Source: Gemmatimonadota bacterium (GTDB lineage Bacteria > Gemmatimonadota > Gemmatimonadetes > Longimicrobiales > Gaopeijiaceae). From it: DNA of 64,000 nucleotides. Both the position numbers and the translations under genes were made by a program. The stretch spans positions 1 through 64,000 of the forward strand of contig JAJDXS010000080.1 in the NCBI GenBank assembly GCA_022823145.1. The letters are read 5' to 3'. Below, one piece after another: positions 31,324 through 39,218 of this stretch. Position 1 is the first letter of the stretch. The number at the start of each line of letters is the position of its first letter. The notes under the pieces are model-generated. The model had not been told where the DNA came from. It did no database searches and saw nothing but the letters and a program-made list of their open reading frames with translations.

Positions 31324-31488
31324 ATGTGCAACTGTCCTGTCTGTGACGCGAGCGTCACCATCTCCGACGACCCCGTCGAAGGGGAGCTCCTCGAATGCGA
31401 GGAGTGCGGCACCGAACTCGAGATCCTCGCCCTCGATCCCATCACGCTCGGCGAAGCGCCGGAGATGGAGGAAGACTGGGGTGAGTGA
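31324..31488 (+). CDS. lysW: LysW-type amino-group carrier protein
   Basis: A 54-residue protein missing from the ORF track because of its length. In LysW the C-terminal Glu side chain is ligated to the alpha-amino group of alpha-aminoadipate (lysine route) or glutamate (arginine route), shielding it through later steps. The family marks are present: a zinc-ribbon-like pattern with Cys4, Cys7, Cys25 and Cys28, an acidic body, and the invariant ending EDWGE. The next genes encode the ligase, reductase, kinase and aminotransferase that act on the LysW-bound intermediate. Confidence 0.93.
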   Translation: MCNCPVCDASVTISDDPVEGELLECEECGTELEILALDPITLGEAPEMEEDWGE

Positions 31489-31548
31489 GGAATCCGCGAC
31501 AGGCCCGGGCGTGCAGTTGCTGGCAGGGTGGCGGATCGGAGCGGCCGG

Positions 31549-32385
31549 ATGAGGGTCGGATTCCTGCATTCCCTGATCCGCAAGGACGAGAAGCTCCTGA
31601 TTGCGGAGTTGCGCAAGCGCCGCGACATGGAGGTGGTGTTTCTCGACGATCGGCGGCTGGTGTTCGATCTGGAGGCGCGGCCGGAGGTCGATGTCGTCCT
31701 GGAGCGGTCGATCAACCATTCGCGCGCCATGCACGCGCTCAGGCTCTACGAGGGGGTCGGCGTCCCGTGCGTCAACGCGTACGAGGTGGCGCGCCGGTGC
31801 GGCGACAAGATCCTCACCGCCGCGTCGCTGCGTGAGAACGGGGTGCCTCAGCCGGCGGTGCGGATCGCGTTCACGCCCGACTCCACGCTCGCAGCCATCG
31901 AGGAGATGGGCTATCCGGTGGTGCTGAAGCCGGCGGTCGGCTCGTGGGGGCGGCTACTGTCCAAGATCAACGACCGTGACGCGGCCGAGACGATCCTGGA
32001 ACACAAGTCCATCCTGGGGAGCTATCACCACTCCATATTCTTCGTGCAGGAGTATGTGGAGAAGAAGGGTCGAGACATCCGCAGCTTCGTGGTCGGCGAC
32101 GAATGTGTGGCCGCGATCTACCGCAGCTCCGAGCATTGGATCACCAACACCGCGCGGGGAGGCCGCGCCTCGAACTGTCCGGTTACCCGGGAGCTGGCGG
32201 AGATCTCCCTGCGGGCGGCCGACGCGATGGGTGGCGGGGTGCTGGCGGTCGACATCTTCGAGACGGCGGGCGGGCTGCTCGTCAACGAGGTCAACTACAC
32301 GATGGAGTTCAGGAACAGCATCGAGGTCACCGGCGTGAACATCCCGGAGCGGATCGTGTCGTACCTGGCGGGGGCGGTCCGGTGA
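31549..32385 (+). CDS. lysX: LysX/ArgX-type ATP-grasp ligase (LysW-amino-acid ligase)
   Basis: ATP-grasp enzyme predicted to ligate alpha-aminoadipate or glutamate to the LysW C-terminal Glu. The 278-residue protein has the ATP-grasp features [21 protein letters not shown] (residues about 117-138), [21 protein letters not shown], and the C-terminal metal-binding [13 protein letters not shown]. That C-terminus resembles Thermus LysX as I remember it, which favours lysine but does not prove it. ATG 31549 is chosen; the track uses GTG 31528. It follows lysW by 60 bp. Confidence 0.9.
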   Translation: MRVGFLHSLIRKDEKLLIAELRKRRDMEVVFLDDRRLVFDLEARPEVDVVLERSINHSRAMHALRLYEGVGVPCVNAYEVARRCGDKILTAASLRENGVPQPAVRIAFTPDSTLAAIEEMGYPVVLKPAVGSWGRLLSKINDRDAAETILEHKSILGSYHHSIFFVQEYVEKKGRDIRSFVVGDECVAAIYRSSEHWITNTARGGRASNCPVTRELAEISLRAADAMGGGVLAVDIFETAGGLLVNEVNYTMEFRNSIEVTGVNIPERIVSYLAGAVR

Positions 32386-32404
32386 TCCGGCCGGCGCGCA
32401 CGCC

Positions 32405-33445
32405 ATGGAGCACCGCGTGATCAACGTCGCGATCGCGGGCGGCTCCGGCTACGCCGGCGGCGAACTCCTGCGCATTCTGCTCGCGCACCCCGACGTGGAG
32501 GTGGTGCAGGTCACTTCCGAACGCCTGGCCGGAAAGTTCGTGCACCGGGCCCACCCCAACCTGCGGGGCCTCACCCGGCTGAGGTTCGTGCCGCTGGGCG
32601 AGCTCTCCCACTGCGACGTCCTCTTTTCGTGCCTCCCGCACGGGGAGTCGGCGCGCCGCATCGATGACTTCCGCGCGGTGGCCGATCGCATCGTGGACCT
32701 CGGCGCCGACTTTCGCCTCACCGACCCCTCCGTCTACGAGCGGTTCTACGGGCGCACGCACCCGCGTCCCGACCTCCTCGGCCGCTTCGTCTACGGCATT
32801 GCGGAGCTGAACCGGGACGAGCTCCGCACCGCCAGCCTGGTGGCGTGCGCGGGGTGCAACGCCACGGCCACGATCCTCGCGCTCCGCCCCCTCTACCAGG
32901 CAGGGGTGGCGCAGTCGGCGGTGGTCGAGGTCAAGGTCGGGTCGAGCGAGGCCGGGAACCGCGCGAGCGACGCGAGCCATCACCCCGAGCGGAGCGGGGC
33001 GATGCGGTCCTACAAGCCCACCGGGCACCGCCACATGGCCGAGATCGAGGCCGTGCTGCCCGGCCCGGTCCACTTCTCGGCCACCTCGGTCGAGATGGTG
33101 CGGGGCATCCTCGCCACCTGCCACGTCTTCGTGGACCGCCACGCCGGCATCGACGACAAGGCGCTCTGGAAGATCTACCGGCGCGCCTACGCGCTCGAGC
33201 CCTTCGTGCGGATCGTGAAGGATCGCGCGGGCATCCACCGCTACCCCGATCCCAACATCCTGGCCGGGTCGAACTACTGCGACATCGGCTTCGAGGCCGA
33301 CCGCAACGCGAACCGCGTCGTCGTGCTAGGGGCGATCGACAACCTGATGAAGGGGGCGGCGGGGCAGGCGGTGCAGGCCTTCAACATCATGCACGGGCTC
33401 CCGGAGCGGCGCGGGCTGGAGTTCCCGGGCCTGCACCCGGCCTGA
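32405..33445 (+). CDS. lysY: LysY/ArgC-type semialdehyde dehydrogenase (LysW-bound phosphate reductase)
   Basis: NADPH-dependent reductase of the ArgC family, predicted to reduce the LysW-aminoadipyl or LysW-glutamyl phosphate to the semialdehyde. The 346-residue protein has the Rossmann start VAIAGGSGYAGGELLRIL, LPHGESA, and the catalytic Cys in VACAGCNATATILAL. The C-terminal GSNYCDIGFEAD and VVLGAIDNLMKGAAGQAVQ are ArgC/LysY signatures. Its position between lysX and lysZ supports the LysW-dependent form. Confidence 0.9.
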   Translation: MEHRVINVAIAGGSGYAGGELLRILLAHPDVEVVQVTSERLAGKFVHRAHPNLRGLTRLRFVPLGELSHCDVLFSCLPHGESARRIDDFRAVADRIVDLGADFRLTDPSVYERFYGRTHPRPDLLGRFVYGIAELNRDELRTASLVACAGCNATATILALRPLYQAGVAQSAVVEVKVGSSEAGNRASDASHHPERSGAMRSYKPTGHRHMAEIEAVLPGPVHFSATSVEMVRGILATCHVFVDRHAGIDDKALWKIYRRAYALEPFVRIVKDRAGIHRYPDPNILAGSNYCDIGFEADRNANRVVVLGAIDNLMKGAAGQAVQAFNIMHGLPERRGLEFPGLHPA

Positions 33446-33464
33446 GCCAGGAAGGGCCAACCCA

Positions 33465-34103
33465 GTGTGCCGCCTTCTCTGCGTCCGCAGCGACGAGGGC
33501 TTCGAGATGGAGGAGCACCTGGCCGCGCTCGCCCACATCGCCCGCCACAGCGAGGAATACCAGGGCCACGGCTGGGGCTGCGCCTGGCTGAACGACGAGG
33601 GCCGCTGGCGCCTCCACCACGACATCGCCCCGATCTGGGAGGACACCGGGCGCCCTTCCGGCCACACCACGCTGCTCGTCGCGCACGCCCGGAGCGCCTT
33701 TCGGGATGAGGGGATCCGCGTCGAGAACAACATGCCGTTCTTCGACGGGGAGCGGGTCTTCGCCTTCAACGGAGAGCTGCACGGCGTGCGGATCAGGGAG
33801 CGGGGGCGGATCGGCGCCGAAAAGGTCTTCAACTTCGTCAAGCGCTTCGACCGCGGAGACTTTCGCCAGGCGCTCGAACGGGGTCTCGACGCGATCGAAC
33901 GGAGGACCCGCTACCTGCGGGCGGCCAACCTGGTCGTGGCGGATACGGCCCGCCGGGTGCACTACGCATCGCGTTTCCGCGAAAGCCCCGCCTATTTTCA
34001 GATGCACACCGCCCACACGGGTGCCGCGCGCGTCCTGTGCTCCGAACCATACCGGTCGGGCACTTGGACGCCGGTCGAAAACGGGTATGCCGGCGTCCTC
34101 TGA
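33465..34103 (+). CDS. Class II glutamine amidotransferase-like protein in the lysW operon
   Basis: A 212-residue N-terminal-nucleophile hydrolase-like protein. It starts GTG-TGC, so Cys2 is available as catalytic nucleophile after Met removal. It contains HGWGCAW, LLVAHARSAF and NNMPFFDGERVFAFNGELHGVR, the class II GATase glutamine-site pattern (cf. YafJ/EgtC). There is no synthetase domain, so either it works with a partner or it hydrolyses gamma-glutamyl-type amides. It is embedded between lysY and lysZ with gaps of about 20-26 bp. It is not part of the textbook LysW pathway, and its function here is unknown. Confidence 0.85.
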   Translation: MCRLLCVRSDEGFEMEEHLAALAHIARHSEEYQGHGWGCAWLNDEGRWRLHHDIAPIWEDTGRPSGHTTLLVAHARSAFRDEGIRVENNMPFFDGERVFAFNGELHGVRIRERGRIGAEKVFNFVKRFDRGDFRQALERGLDAIERRTRYLRAANLVVADTARRVHYASRFRESPAYFQMHTAHTGAARVLCSEPYRSGTWTPVENGYAGVL

Positions 34104-34129
34104 CGCCGCCCAGACAGGGAAACGCGCAC

Positions 34130-34921
34130 ATGCTGCTGATCAAGATCGGAGGGGGCGCATCGATCAACCTCCCCGGCATCGCGCGCGACATCAAGGGACT
34201 CGAAGACAGGATCGTCATCGTGCACGGCGCCAACGCGCTGCGCGACTCGCTGGCCCGGCGCCTTGGGGTGGAGAAGCGCATGCTCACATCGGTTTCGGGC
34301 ATCTCCAGCGTCTGTTCGGACGAGGAAATGATCGACGTCATGTTGATGGCCTACTCCGGGCTCCGAAACAAGCGGATCGTCGAACTGCTGCATCAGCACG
34401 GCGTGAACGCCATCGGCCTGAGCGGCCTCGACGGGGCGATGGTGCGCGGCACACGCAACAAGGGCATCCGGGTGCGCGAGGGCGGCAAGACGCTCATCAA
34501 GCGCGATCTTTCGGGCAAGCCGGTCGCGGTGAACCGCAAGCTCCTTGGGCTGCTCCTGGAAAACGACTTCACCCCGGTCATCACCGCGCCCATCATCGAC
34601 GAACGCAACGTCGCCATCAACTCCGAGAACGACGATGTCGTCACGCTGCTGGCCCACGCTCTGAGCCCGGACTGGGTCATCCAGCTGATCGAGGCGCCCG
34701 GCCTGCTGCGCCATCCCGACGATCCGACGTCGGTCGTTCCCACCATCGCACCCGATGAAGTCGCCCGCTGGGAAGACCAGAAGAGCAGCCGCATGACACG
34801 CAAGATGAAGGCGATCTGCAAGATGGTGCGGCCCGGCGTGACCAGGGTGCTCATCGCCGACGGGCGCACGGCAAGCCCGATCACGAACGCCATGGCCGGC
34901 CACGGCACGGTGGTCGCATGA
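34130..34921 (+). CDS. lysZ: LysZ/ArgB-type kinase ([LysW]-aminoadipate or -glutamate kinase)
   Basis: Amino-acid kinase family member predicted to phosphorylate the LysW-bound substrate. The 263-residue protein has the N-terminal phosphate-binding LLIKIGGGASI, VIVHGANALRD, and GLSGLDGAMVRGTRNK. The C-terminal MTRKMKAICKMVRPGVTRVLIADGR is the kinase ADP-site tract seen in LysZ/ArgB. ATG 34130 gives the normal length; the track extends upstream to 34037 inside the amidotransferase gene. Its stop overlaps the ATG of lysJ. Confidence 0.9.
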   Translation: MLLIKIGGGASINLPGIARDIKGLEDRIVIVHGANALRDSLARRLGVEKRMLTSVSGISSVCSDEEMIDVMLMAYSGLRNKRIVELLHQHGVNAIGLSGLDGAMVRGTRNKGIRVREGGKTLIKRDLSGKPVAVNRKLLGLLLENDFTPVITAPIIDERNVAINSENDDVVTLLAHALSPDWVIQLIEAPGLLRHPDDPTSVVPTIAPDEVARWEDQKSSRMTRKMKAICKMVRPGVTRVLIADGRTASPITNAMAGHGTVVA

Positions 34922-36069
34922 CGTACCGCGACACGGAGCGCCAATACGCACTCGAGGTCTTCCCGAAGCGCGACGTCACGCTGGTCGGGGGGCGCGGGGC
35001 GGAGGTGTGGGACGATGGCGGCCGCCGCTACATCGACTGCGTGGCCGGTATTGGTGTAGCGAGTGTCGGGCATGCCAACCCGGCGGTGGCCGAGGCGCTG
35101 GCGGCGCAGGCGCGGACACTGGTAGCCTGCCCGGGGATCTTCTACAACGATGCGCGGGCCCGTCTGCTGGAGAAGCTCGCGTCGATCGCTCCGCCGGGCC
35201 TGTCGCGGGGGTTCTTATGCAACTCCGGCGCCGAGACGATCGAGGCCGCGATCAAGTTCGCGAGGCTCACAACCGGGCGCCCCGGCGTGATCTCGGCAAT
35301 GCGGGGCTTTCACGGCCGCACCCTGGGCGCGTTGAGCGCGACCCACAAGAAGCAGTACCGGGAGGCATTTGAGCCGCTCGTCCCGGGCTTCTCGTTCGTG
35401 CCGTTCAACAACGCGGACAGGCTGCGCGCGGCGGTCGGCGAGGACACCGCCGCCGTCGTGATCGAACCGGTTCAGGGCGAGGGCGGCATCCGCCCGGCCA
35501 CGCCGGAATTCCTGCAGGCCGCGCGCGAGATCTGCGACGAGACCGGCGCGCTGCTGGTCTTCGACGAGATCCAGACGGGCTTCTGCCGCACGGGCCGAAT
35601 GTTCGCCTGCGAGCATCACGGCGTGGTGCCCGACATCCTCTGCCTGGCCAAGGCGATCGCGGGCGGCGTGCCGATGGGGGCGGTCATGGCCAACGACCGC
35701 ATCCAGCTGCCGCCGGGCAAGCACGGCACGACCTTCGGCGGCAACCCGCTCGTCTGCGCAGCGGCCCTGGCCGCCATCCGATTCATGGAGGAGGAGCGGC
35801 TGGCCGAGCGCGCCGAGCGGCTGGGCGAGCGGTTCCGCGAGCGCTGCGCCCCGAGGCTGTCCCCACGGGTGCGCGAACTGCGGCAGATCGGCCTCATGAT
35901 CGGAATCGATCTGCGGGAACGCTGCCGCCCCTACATCGACGCGCTCGCGGAAGCCGGGGTTCTCACGCTGCCCGCGGGCCCCACGGTGATCCGGCTGCTG
36001 CCCCCGCTCGTCATCACCGGGGATCAGGTCGACGAGGTCGTGGAGGCCGTGGTCGGAGTGCTGGGGTGA
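34918..36069 (+). CDS. lysJ: LysJ/ArgD-type aminotransferase
   Basis: Class III PLP aminotransferase predicted to convert the LysW-bound semialdehyde to the amine, with glutamate as donor. The 383-residue protein has [63 protein letters not shown] and the PLP lysine in [15 protein letters not shown]. It overlaps lysZ by 4 bp (ATGA). The operon ends here with no lysK-type deacylase, so the release enzyme must be encoded elsewhere. The gene end overlaps the convergent glycosidase by 56 bp. Confidence 0.9.
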   Translation: MTYRDTERQYALEVFPKRDVTLVGGRGAEVWDDGGRRYIDCVAGIGVASVGHANPAVAEALAAQARTLVACPGIFYNDARARLLEKLASIAPPGLSRGFLCNSGAETIEAAIKFARLTTGRPGVISAMRGFHGRTLGALSATHKKQYREAFEPLVPGFSFVPFNNADRLRAAVGEDTAAVVIEPVQGEGGIRPATPEFLQAAREICDETGALLVFDEIQTGFCRTGRMFACEHHGVVPDILCLAKAIAGGVPMGAVMANDRIQLPPGKHGTTFGGNPLVCAAALAAIRFMEEERLAERAERLGERFRERCAPRLSPRVRELRQIGLMIGIDLRERCRPYIDALAEAGVLTLPAGPTVIRLLPPLVITGDQVDEVVEAVVGVLG

Positions 36070-37984
36070 GTTCCAGCGCCCCCAGCGCGAACAGCGGCCC
36101 CCAGCTCTGAAACCGCTGGCCGCACCCGCGCCCCGTCCGCGCATCGAAGTTCTCGCGACAGAATCCGGTGCGCCGCCGGTCGGCGAGGAACATGCGCGCG
36201 CCCTTCCACGCGAGGTCCGACGCGAGGTCGTCGAACCCGTACCGGCGCAGCCCCTGCAGCACGAGGTAGTTCATGGGGGGCCAGATCGAGCCGCGCCAGT
36301 ACTGCTGGTCGGCAAACGCGGGGTCGTCGCGCGAGATCGTGGGCAGCACCCAGTCGCCCCAGAAGCGGGCCGGGTCGCGCAGCACGTCGACCATCCGCCG
36401 GGCGCGCCGCGGTGAAGGGATCCCGGCAGTGAGGGGGAGGAAGTGCGACGCTGCCACCCGCTGCGACCGCCCGCAGGGCAACTCGTCGAGGTAGAGGCCG
36501 GCTGCCTCGTCCCAGAGGGTCCGGTTCATCGTCTCGGCGAGGCGGCGGTACATGGCGTCGAGCCGTCGGGCGGTGGGGCCGTCGCCCAGGATGCGCGCGA
36601 TGCGTGACAGGCACGTCAGGTCGAGGGCGCGGTAGCTGCACAAGTCGACGGCCGACATGGCGAGGACCTGTCGTTCGCGGTCCCACTCGACATCGTCCCA
36701 GAGCGGGAGGTCGTCCTGGCCCGACTCCCAGGCCGCGCGCTGGTGGCCGCTCGCGCCCACCTCCCACTCGGGGACCTGCTCGCGAGGTGGGACCAGCGCC
36801 GTGTCCGAACCCCAGGAGAGCAGGCCCGGAGTGAGGCCTTCACGGCGCGGCCGTCCGTCCTTGTCGGCCACCCACCAGTCGCACCAGGCGAGGAGGCCGG
36901 GATAGGCGGCGGCCAAAGCCGGGCGGTCCGGGTGGGTGCGGTAGAGCCGCAGCGCGGCGAAGGAGCCGACCGGGGGCTGGGAGCGGTCGAGGGTGCCGCC
37001 GCGGCGGCTGCGCCAGTTGGGGACGTTGCCGTTCGGGTAGCGGGTATCGAGGCCCGCGAGGAGGGCGGACCAGGCCAGTTCGCCGGAGACGGTGGCCAGG
37101 AGAAGCGCGTTGAAGAAGGTGTCCCAGCCGAAGATGGTCCAGTCGTCGAGCTCGGGCGGGCCGGCGCCGGAGGCCGCGCGGGGCCGCGGGAAGATCCAGC
37201 GGCGGCCGGCGGGCGTGTACAGCCGACCGGATTCGGGCTGGAGCAGCCCGGTCCACATGAGGTTGTCGGCGATGCTCTCGACCAGGTCCCCGCAGTCGTC
37301 CGGGGAGCGGGGGCGGCGCCGATCCCAGTCGGCGCGCGCGTTGTCGATCCAGGTGTCGACGTCAACCAGCAGTCCGGTGGCGCGGGTCGCCGGGTCTCCA
37401 GCGCCCCAGGCGGCGACGGCGGCCAGGCGGGAGGTGGTCCCGGGTTCGACAGCGAGGCATCTTGCAAGCTCACCGCATCCCGGCCGCGGCGGTCGGCATG
37501 GCCGTGTCTCCGGCGAGAACGCGGCGGCGATCTCCAAACCACCAACCGAGGCACGCCACAAACCATCGGCGGCGGTTTCCTCCTGCCACCGATCCCGCCA
37601 CCCCCACGGCGCGTCTCCGATCACCATCAGGCGACCGGGCGCCTTTGCCGTCACGAGCAGCGCCATCGTGTCATTTCGGCGCGACCACTCCAGGATCAGG
37701 GTGCTCGCCGCCGGTCGTGAGCTCTGCGACGGTTCGACGGAGAGGTCGAACTCCATGCGCGCATACGAGCCGTCGGGCGCGTGAGGCCCGACCCGCGAGA
37801 CCATCCAGTGCCAGTCGTCGAGATCGCGGTGCCGTCCGTCGGCGTCGGTGAAGCCGACACGCAGGCCGATTCCGCGGTCCGGTCCCGAAGCGAACACCAC
37901 GCCGGCCCAGCGCCGTGCTTCAAGAGCACCCATATGCAGGCGTGGGTGTCCCGTGACACCTCGTGTGTAATGTGTACTTGACAT
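36014..37984 (-). CDS. GH63/trehalase-like (six-hairpin) glycosidase
   Basis: A 656-residue cytosolic glycosidase with an (alpha/alpha)6 barrel of the GH63/mannosylglycerate-hydrolase type. The barrel region carries DDWTIFGWDTFFNALLLATV, with an Asp in the usual general-acid place. It also has YPNGNVPNW, PVGSFAALRLY, and the strongly family-typical QYWRGSIWPPMNYLVLQGLRRYGFDDLA. ENFDARTGRG near the C-terminus supplies a candidate catalytic Glu. No signal peptide is seen. It converges on lysJ with a 56-bp tail overlap. Substrate cannot be assigned. Confidence 0.83.
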   Translation of the reverse strand: MSSTHYTRGVTGHPRLHMGALEARRWAGVVFASGPDRGIGLRVGFTDADGRHRDLDDWHWMVSRVGPHAPDGSYARMEFDLSVEPSQSSRPAASTLILEWSRRNDTMALLVTAKAPGRLMVIGDAPWGWRDRWQEETAADGLWRASVGGLEIAAAFSPETRPCRPPRPGCGELARCLAVEPGTTSRLAAVAAWGAGDPATRATGLLVDVDTWIDNARADWDRRRPRSPDDCGDLVESIADNLMWTGLLQPESGRLYTPAGRRWIFPRPRAASGAGPPELDDWTIFGWDTFFNALLLATVSGELAWSALLAGLDTRYPNGNVPNWRSRRGGTLDRSQPPVGSFAALRLYRTHPDRPALAAAYPGLLAWCDWWVADKDGRPRREGLTPGLLSWGSDTALVPPREQVPEWEVGASGHQRAAWESGQDDLPLWDDVEWDRERQVLAMSAVDLCSYRALDLTCLSRIARILGDGPTARRLDAMYRRLAETMNRTLWDEAAGLYLDELPCGRSQRVAASHFLPLTAGIPSPRRARRMVDVLRDPARFWGDWVLPTISRDDPAFADQQYWRGSIWPPMNYLVLQGLRRYGFDDLASDLAWKGARMFLADRRRTGFCRENFDARTGRGCGQRFQSWGPLFALGALELTPALRPRPPRPRRPDPR

Positions 37985-38076
37985 TATGTAATGTCTGGTT
38001 GTCTTGTCTTGTCTCTGAAGCTAACTGGCTGTGGGAATAATGGACAAAAGCGGTACTTCGCGTGCTATATTGCGCC
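37981..38076. promoter_or_regulatory. Divergent intergenic region with palindrome and TTGTC triplet repeat
   Basis: The 92 bp between the divergent glycosidase and Rieske genes is AT-richer than its surroundings. It contains the perfect inverted repeat ACATTA-TG-TAATGT (37981-37994, over the glycosidase start codon). Three uninterrupted TTGTC copies lie at 37999-38013, and an AATAAT box at 38036-38041 could be a -10 element for the + strand operon. I cannot fix a -35 element at normal spacing. A role as a shared operator is inference. Confidence 0.4.
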
Positions 38077-39186
38077 ATGGACACGCATGCGAGTGGCCGT
38101 TCGCTCCGCGTCCTCGAAAAGCTGCCTCCATTCCCCGAAGGATGGTACTTCCTCACGGATCGCAAGACCCTGGAGGAGAAGAAGCTGATCGAGAGAAAGT
38201 GGATGGGCGAGGAGATCGTCGCCTGGAGCGACGAGGAAGGTCGAGTCTGTGTCGCCGACGCCTACTGCCCGCACCTGGGGTCGCACATGGGACCGACGGT
38301 GGGTGGTGTGGTGCGCGACGGGTGCCTGGTCTGTCCGTTCCACGGATTCACCTTCGACACGACCGGCCGGTGCGTCGCCGTTCCGCATGCCCCGGCCCCG
38401 AAGGCTGCGCGATTGAGGGTTTACGAGACCCACGAGATCCTTGGCATGATCTTCGGCTGGTGGGGCAGCGGGGGCAGAGCGCCGCAATGGTATCTGCCCG
38501 AGGAGCCGCCCACCGGCTCGGACTGGAGTAGCTTGCGCTCCACCAGGTTGCGCTTCCGGGGCCATCCCCAGGAAACGACGGAGAACTCCGTGGACCTGGA
38601 GCACCTGGACTACACGCACGGCTATCACGACGTGGAACCGACCGCTCCCCTGGCCATCGATGGCGCCTACCTGAAGAGTTGCTTCGACTTCAAGAACGTC
38701 CGCCGGTTCGCGGGTCTGGTCGACATCGTCTCCGAAGTCTCGGCCGTCACCCACGTCCACGGGCTGGGGTTCTCATTTGTCGAAATCCGCGAAAAGACGG
38801 TAGGCATGAGTGCGAGAATGTGGGTTCTCGCAACGCCCGTAGCGGACACGCGGCTCGAGATGACGCTGGTTACCCAGGTCCGGGAAATCCGCAGGCCGGG
38901 GCGATTTTTCGTGGGCCTGGGGTTCCTGCCCGTGCCGTTGCGCCACAGGCTGATGAGTCGCTTCTTCCTGTCGGAGGAGAGGCGGTTCGTCCTGCAGGAC
39001 GTGGTCATCTGGAATCGGAAGCGGTATTGTGTCCCGCCCCGGCTGTCCCGGGCCGACGGCCCCATCGGGAGGTACCGCCTGTATTGTCGGCAGTTCTACC
39101 CGGAAATGCGATCACGGGCCGAGCCGCCGCGCCGACTCGGATTGGTGGGCGTGGCCGGCCGTCCGGCGGGAGAGGGTCGAGGGTGA
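38077..39186 (+). CDS. Rieske non-heme iron oxygenase, sterol/steroid type (KshA/DAF-36/SdmA-like)
   Basis: Oxygenase alpha subunit of 369 residues. The Rieske [2Fe-2S] ligands are Cys64-x-His66 and Cys86-x2-His89 (CPHLGSH, CPFHGF). The mononuclear iron site is N170-x2-D173-x2-H176-x4-H181 in ENSVDLEHLDYTHGY, the spacing found in 3-ketosteroid 9alpha-hydroxylase. VADAYCPHLG and the following tract also resemble cholesterol 7-desaturase (DAF-36/Neverland). A reductase partner is not in the window. ATG 38077 is preferred over the track's GTG 38062. It heads an operon with a P450 fusion and an RND pump. Confidence 0.88.
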   Translation: MDTHASGRSLRVLEKLPPFPEGWYFLTDRKTLEEKKLIERKWMGEEIVAWSDEEGRVCVADAYCPHLGSHMGPTVGGVVRDGCLVCPFHGFTFDTTGRCVAVPHAPAPKAARLRVYETHEILGMIFGWWGSGGRAPQWYLPEEPPTGSDWSSLRSTRLRFRGHPQETTENSVDLEHLDYTHGYHDVEPTAPLAIDGAYLKSCFDFKNVRRFAGLVDIVSEVSAVTHVHGLGFSFVEIREKTVGMSARMWVLATPVADTRLEMTLVTQVREIRRPGRFFVGLGFLPVPLRHRLMSRFFLSEERRFVLQDVVIWNRKRYCVPPRLSRADGPIGRYRLYCRQFYPEMRSRAEPPRRLGLVGVAGRPAGEGRG

Positions 39187-39218
39187 CCGTCAACGCCCAG
39201 GCAGGAGGTGATGGACAG

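Noticed and set aside
31324-36069. Naming the operon as definitely lysine or definitely arginine biosynthesis
   Set aside because: LysW systems serve either route, and no homocitrate synthase, lysK or argFGH gene is in the window to decide.
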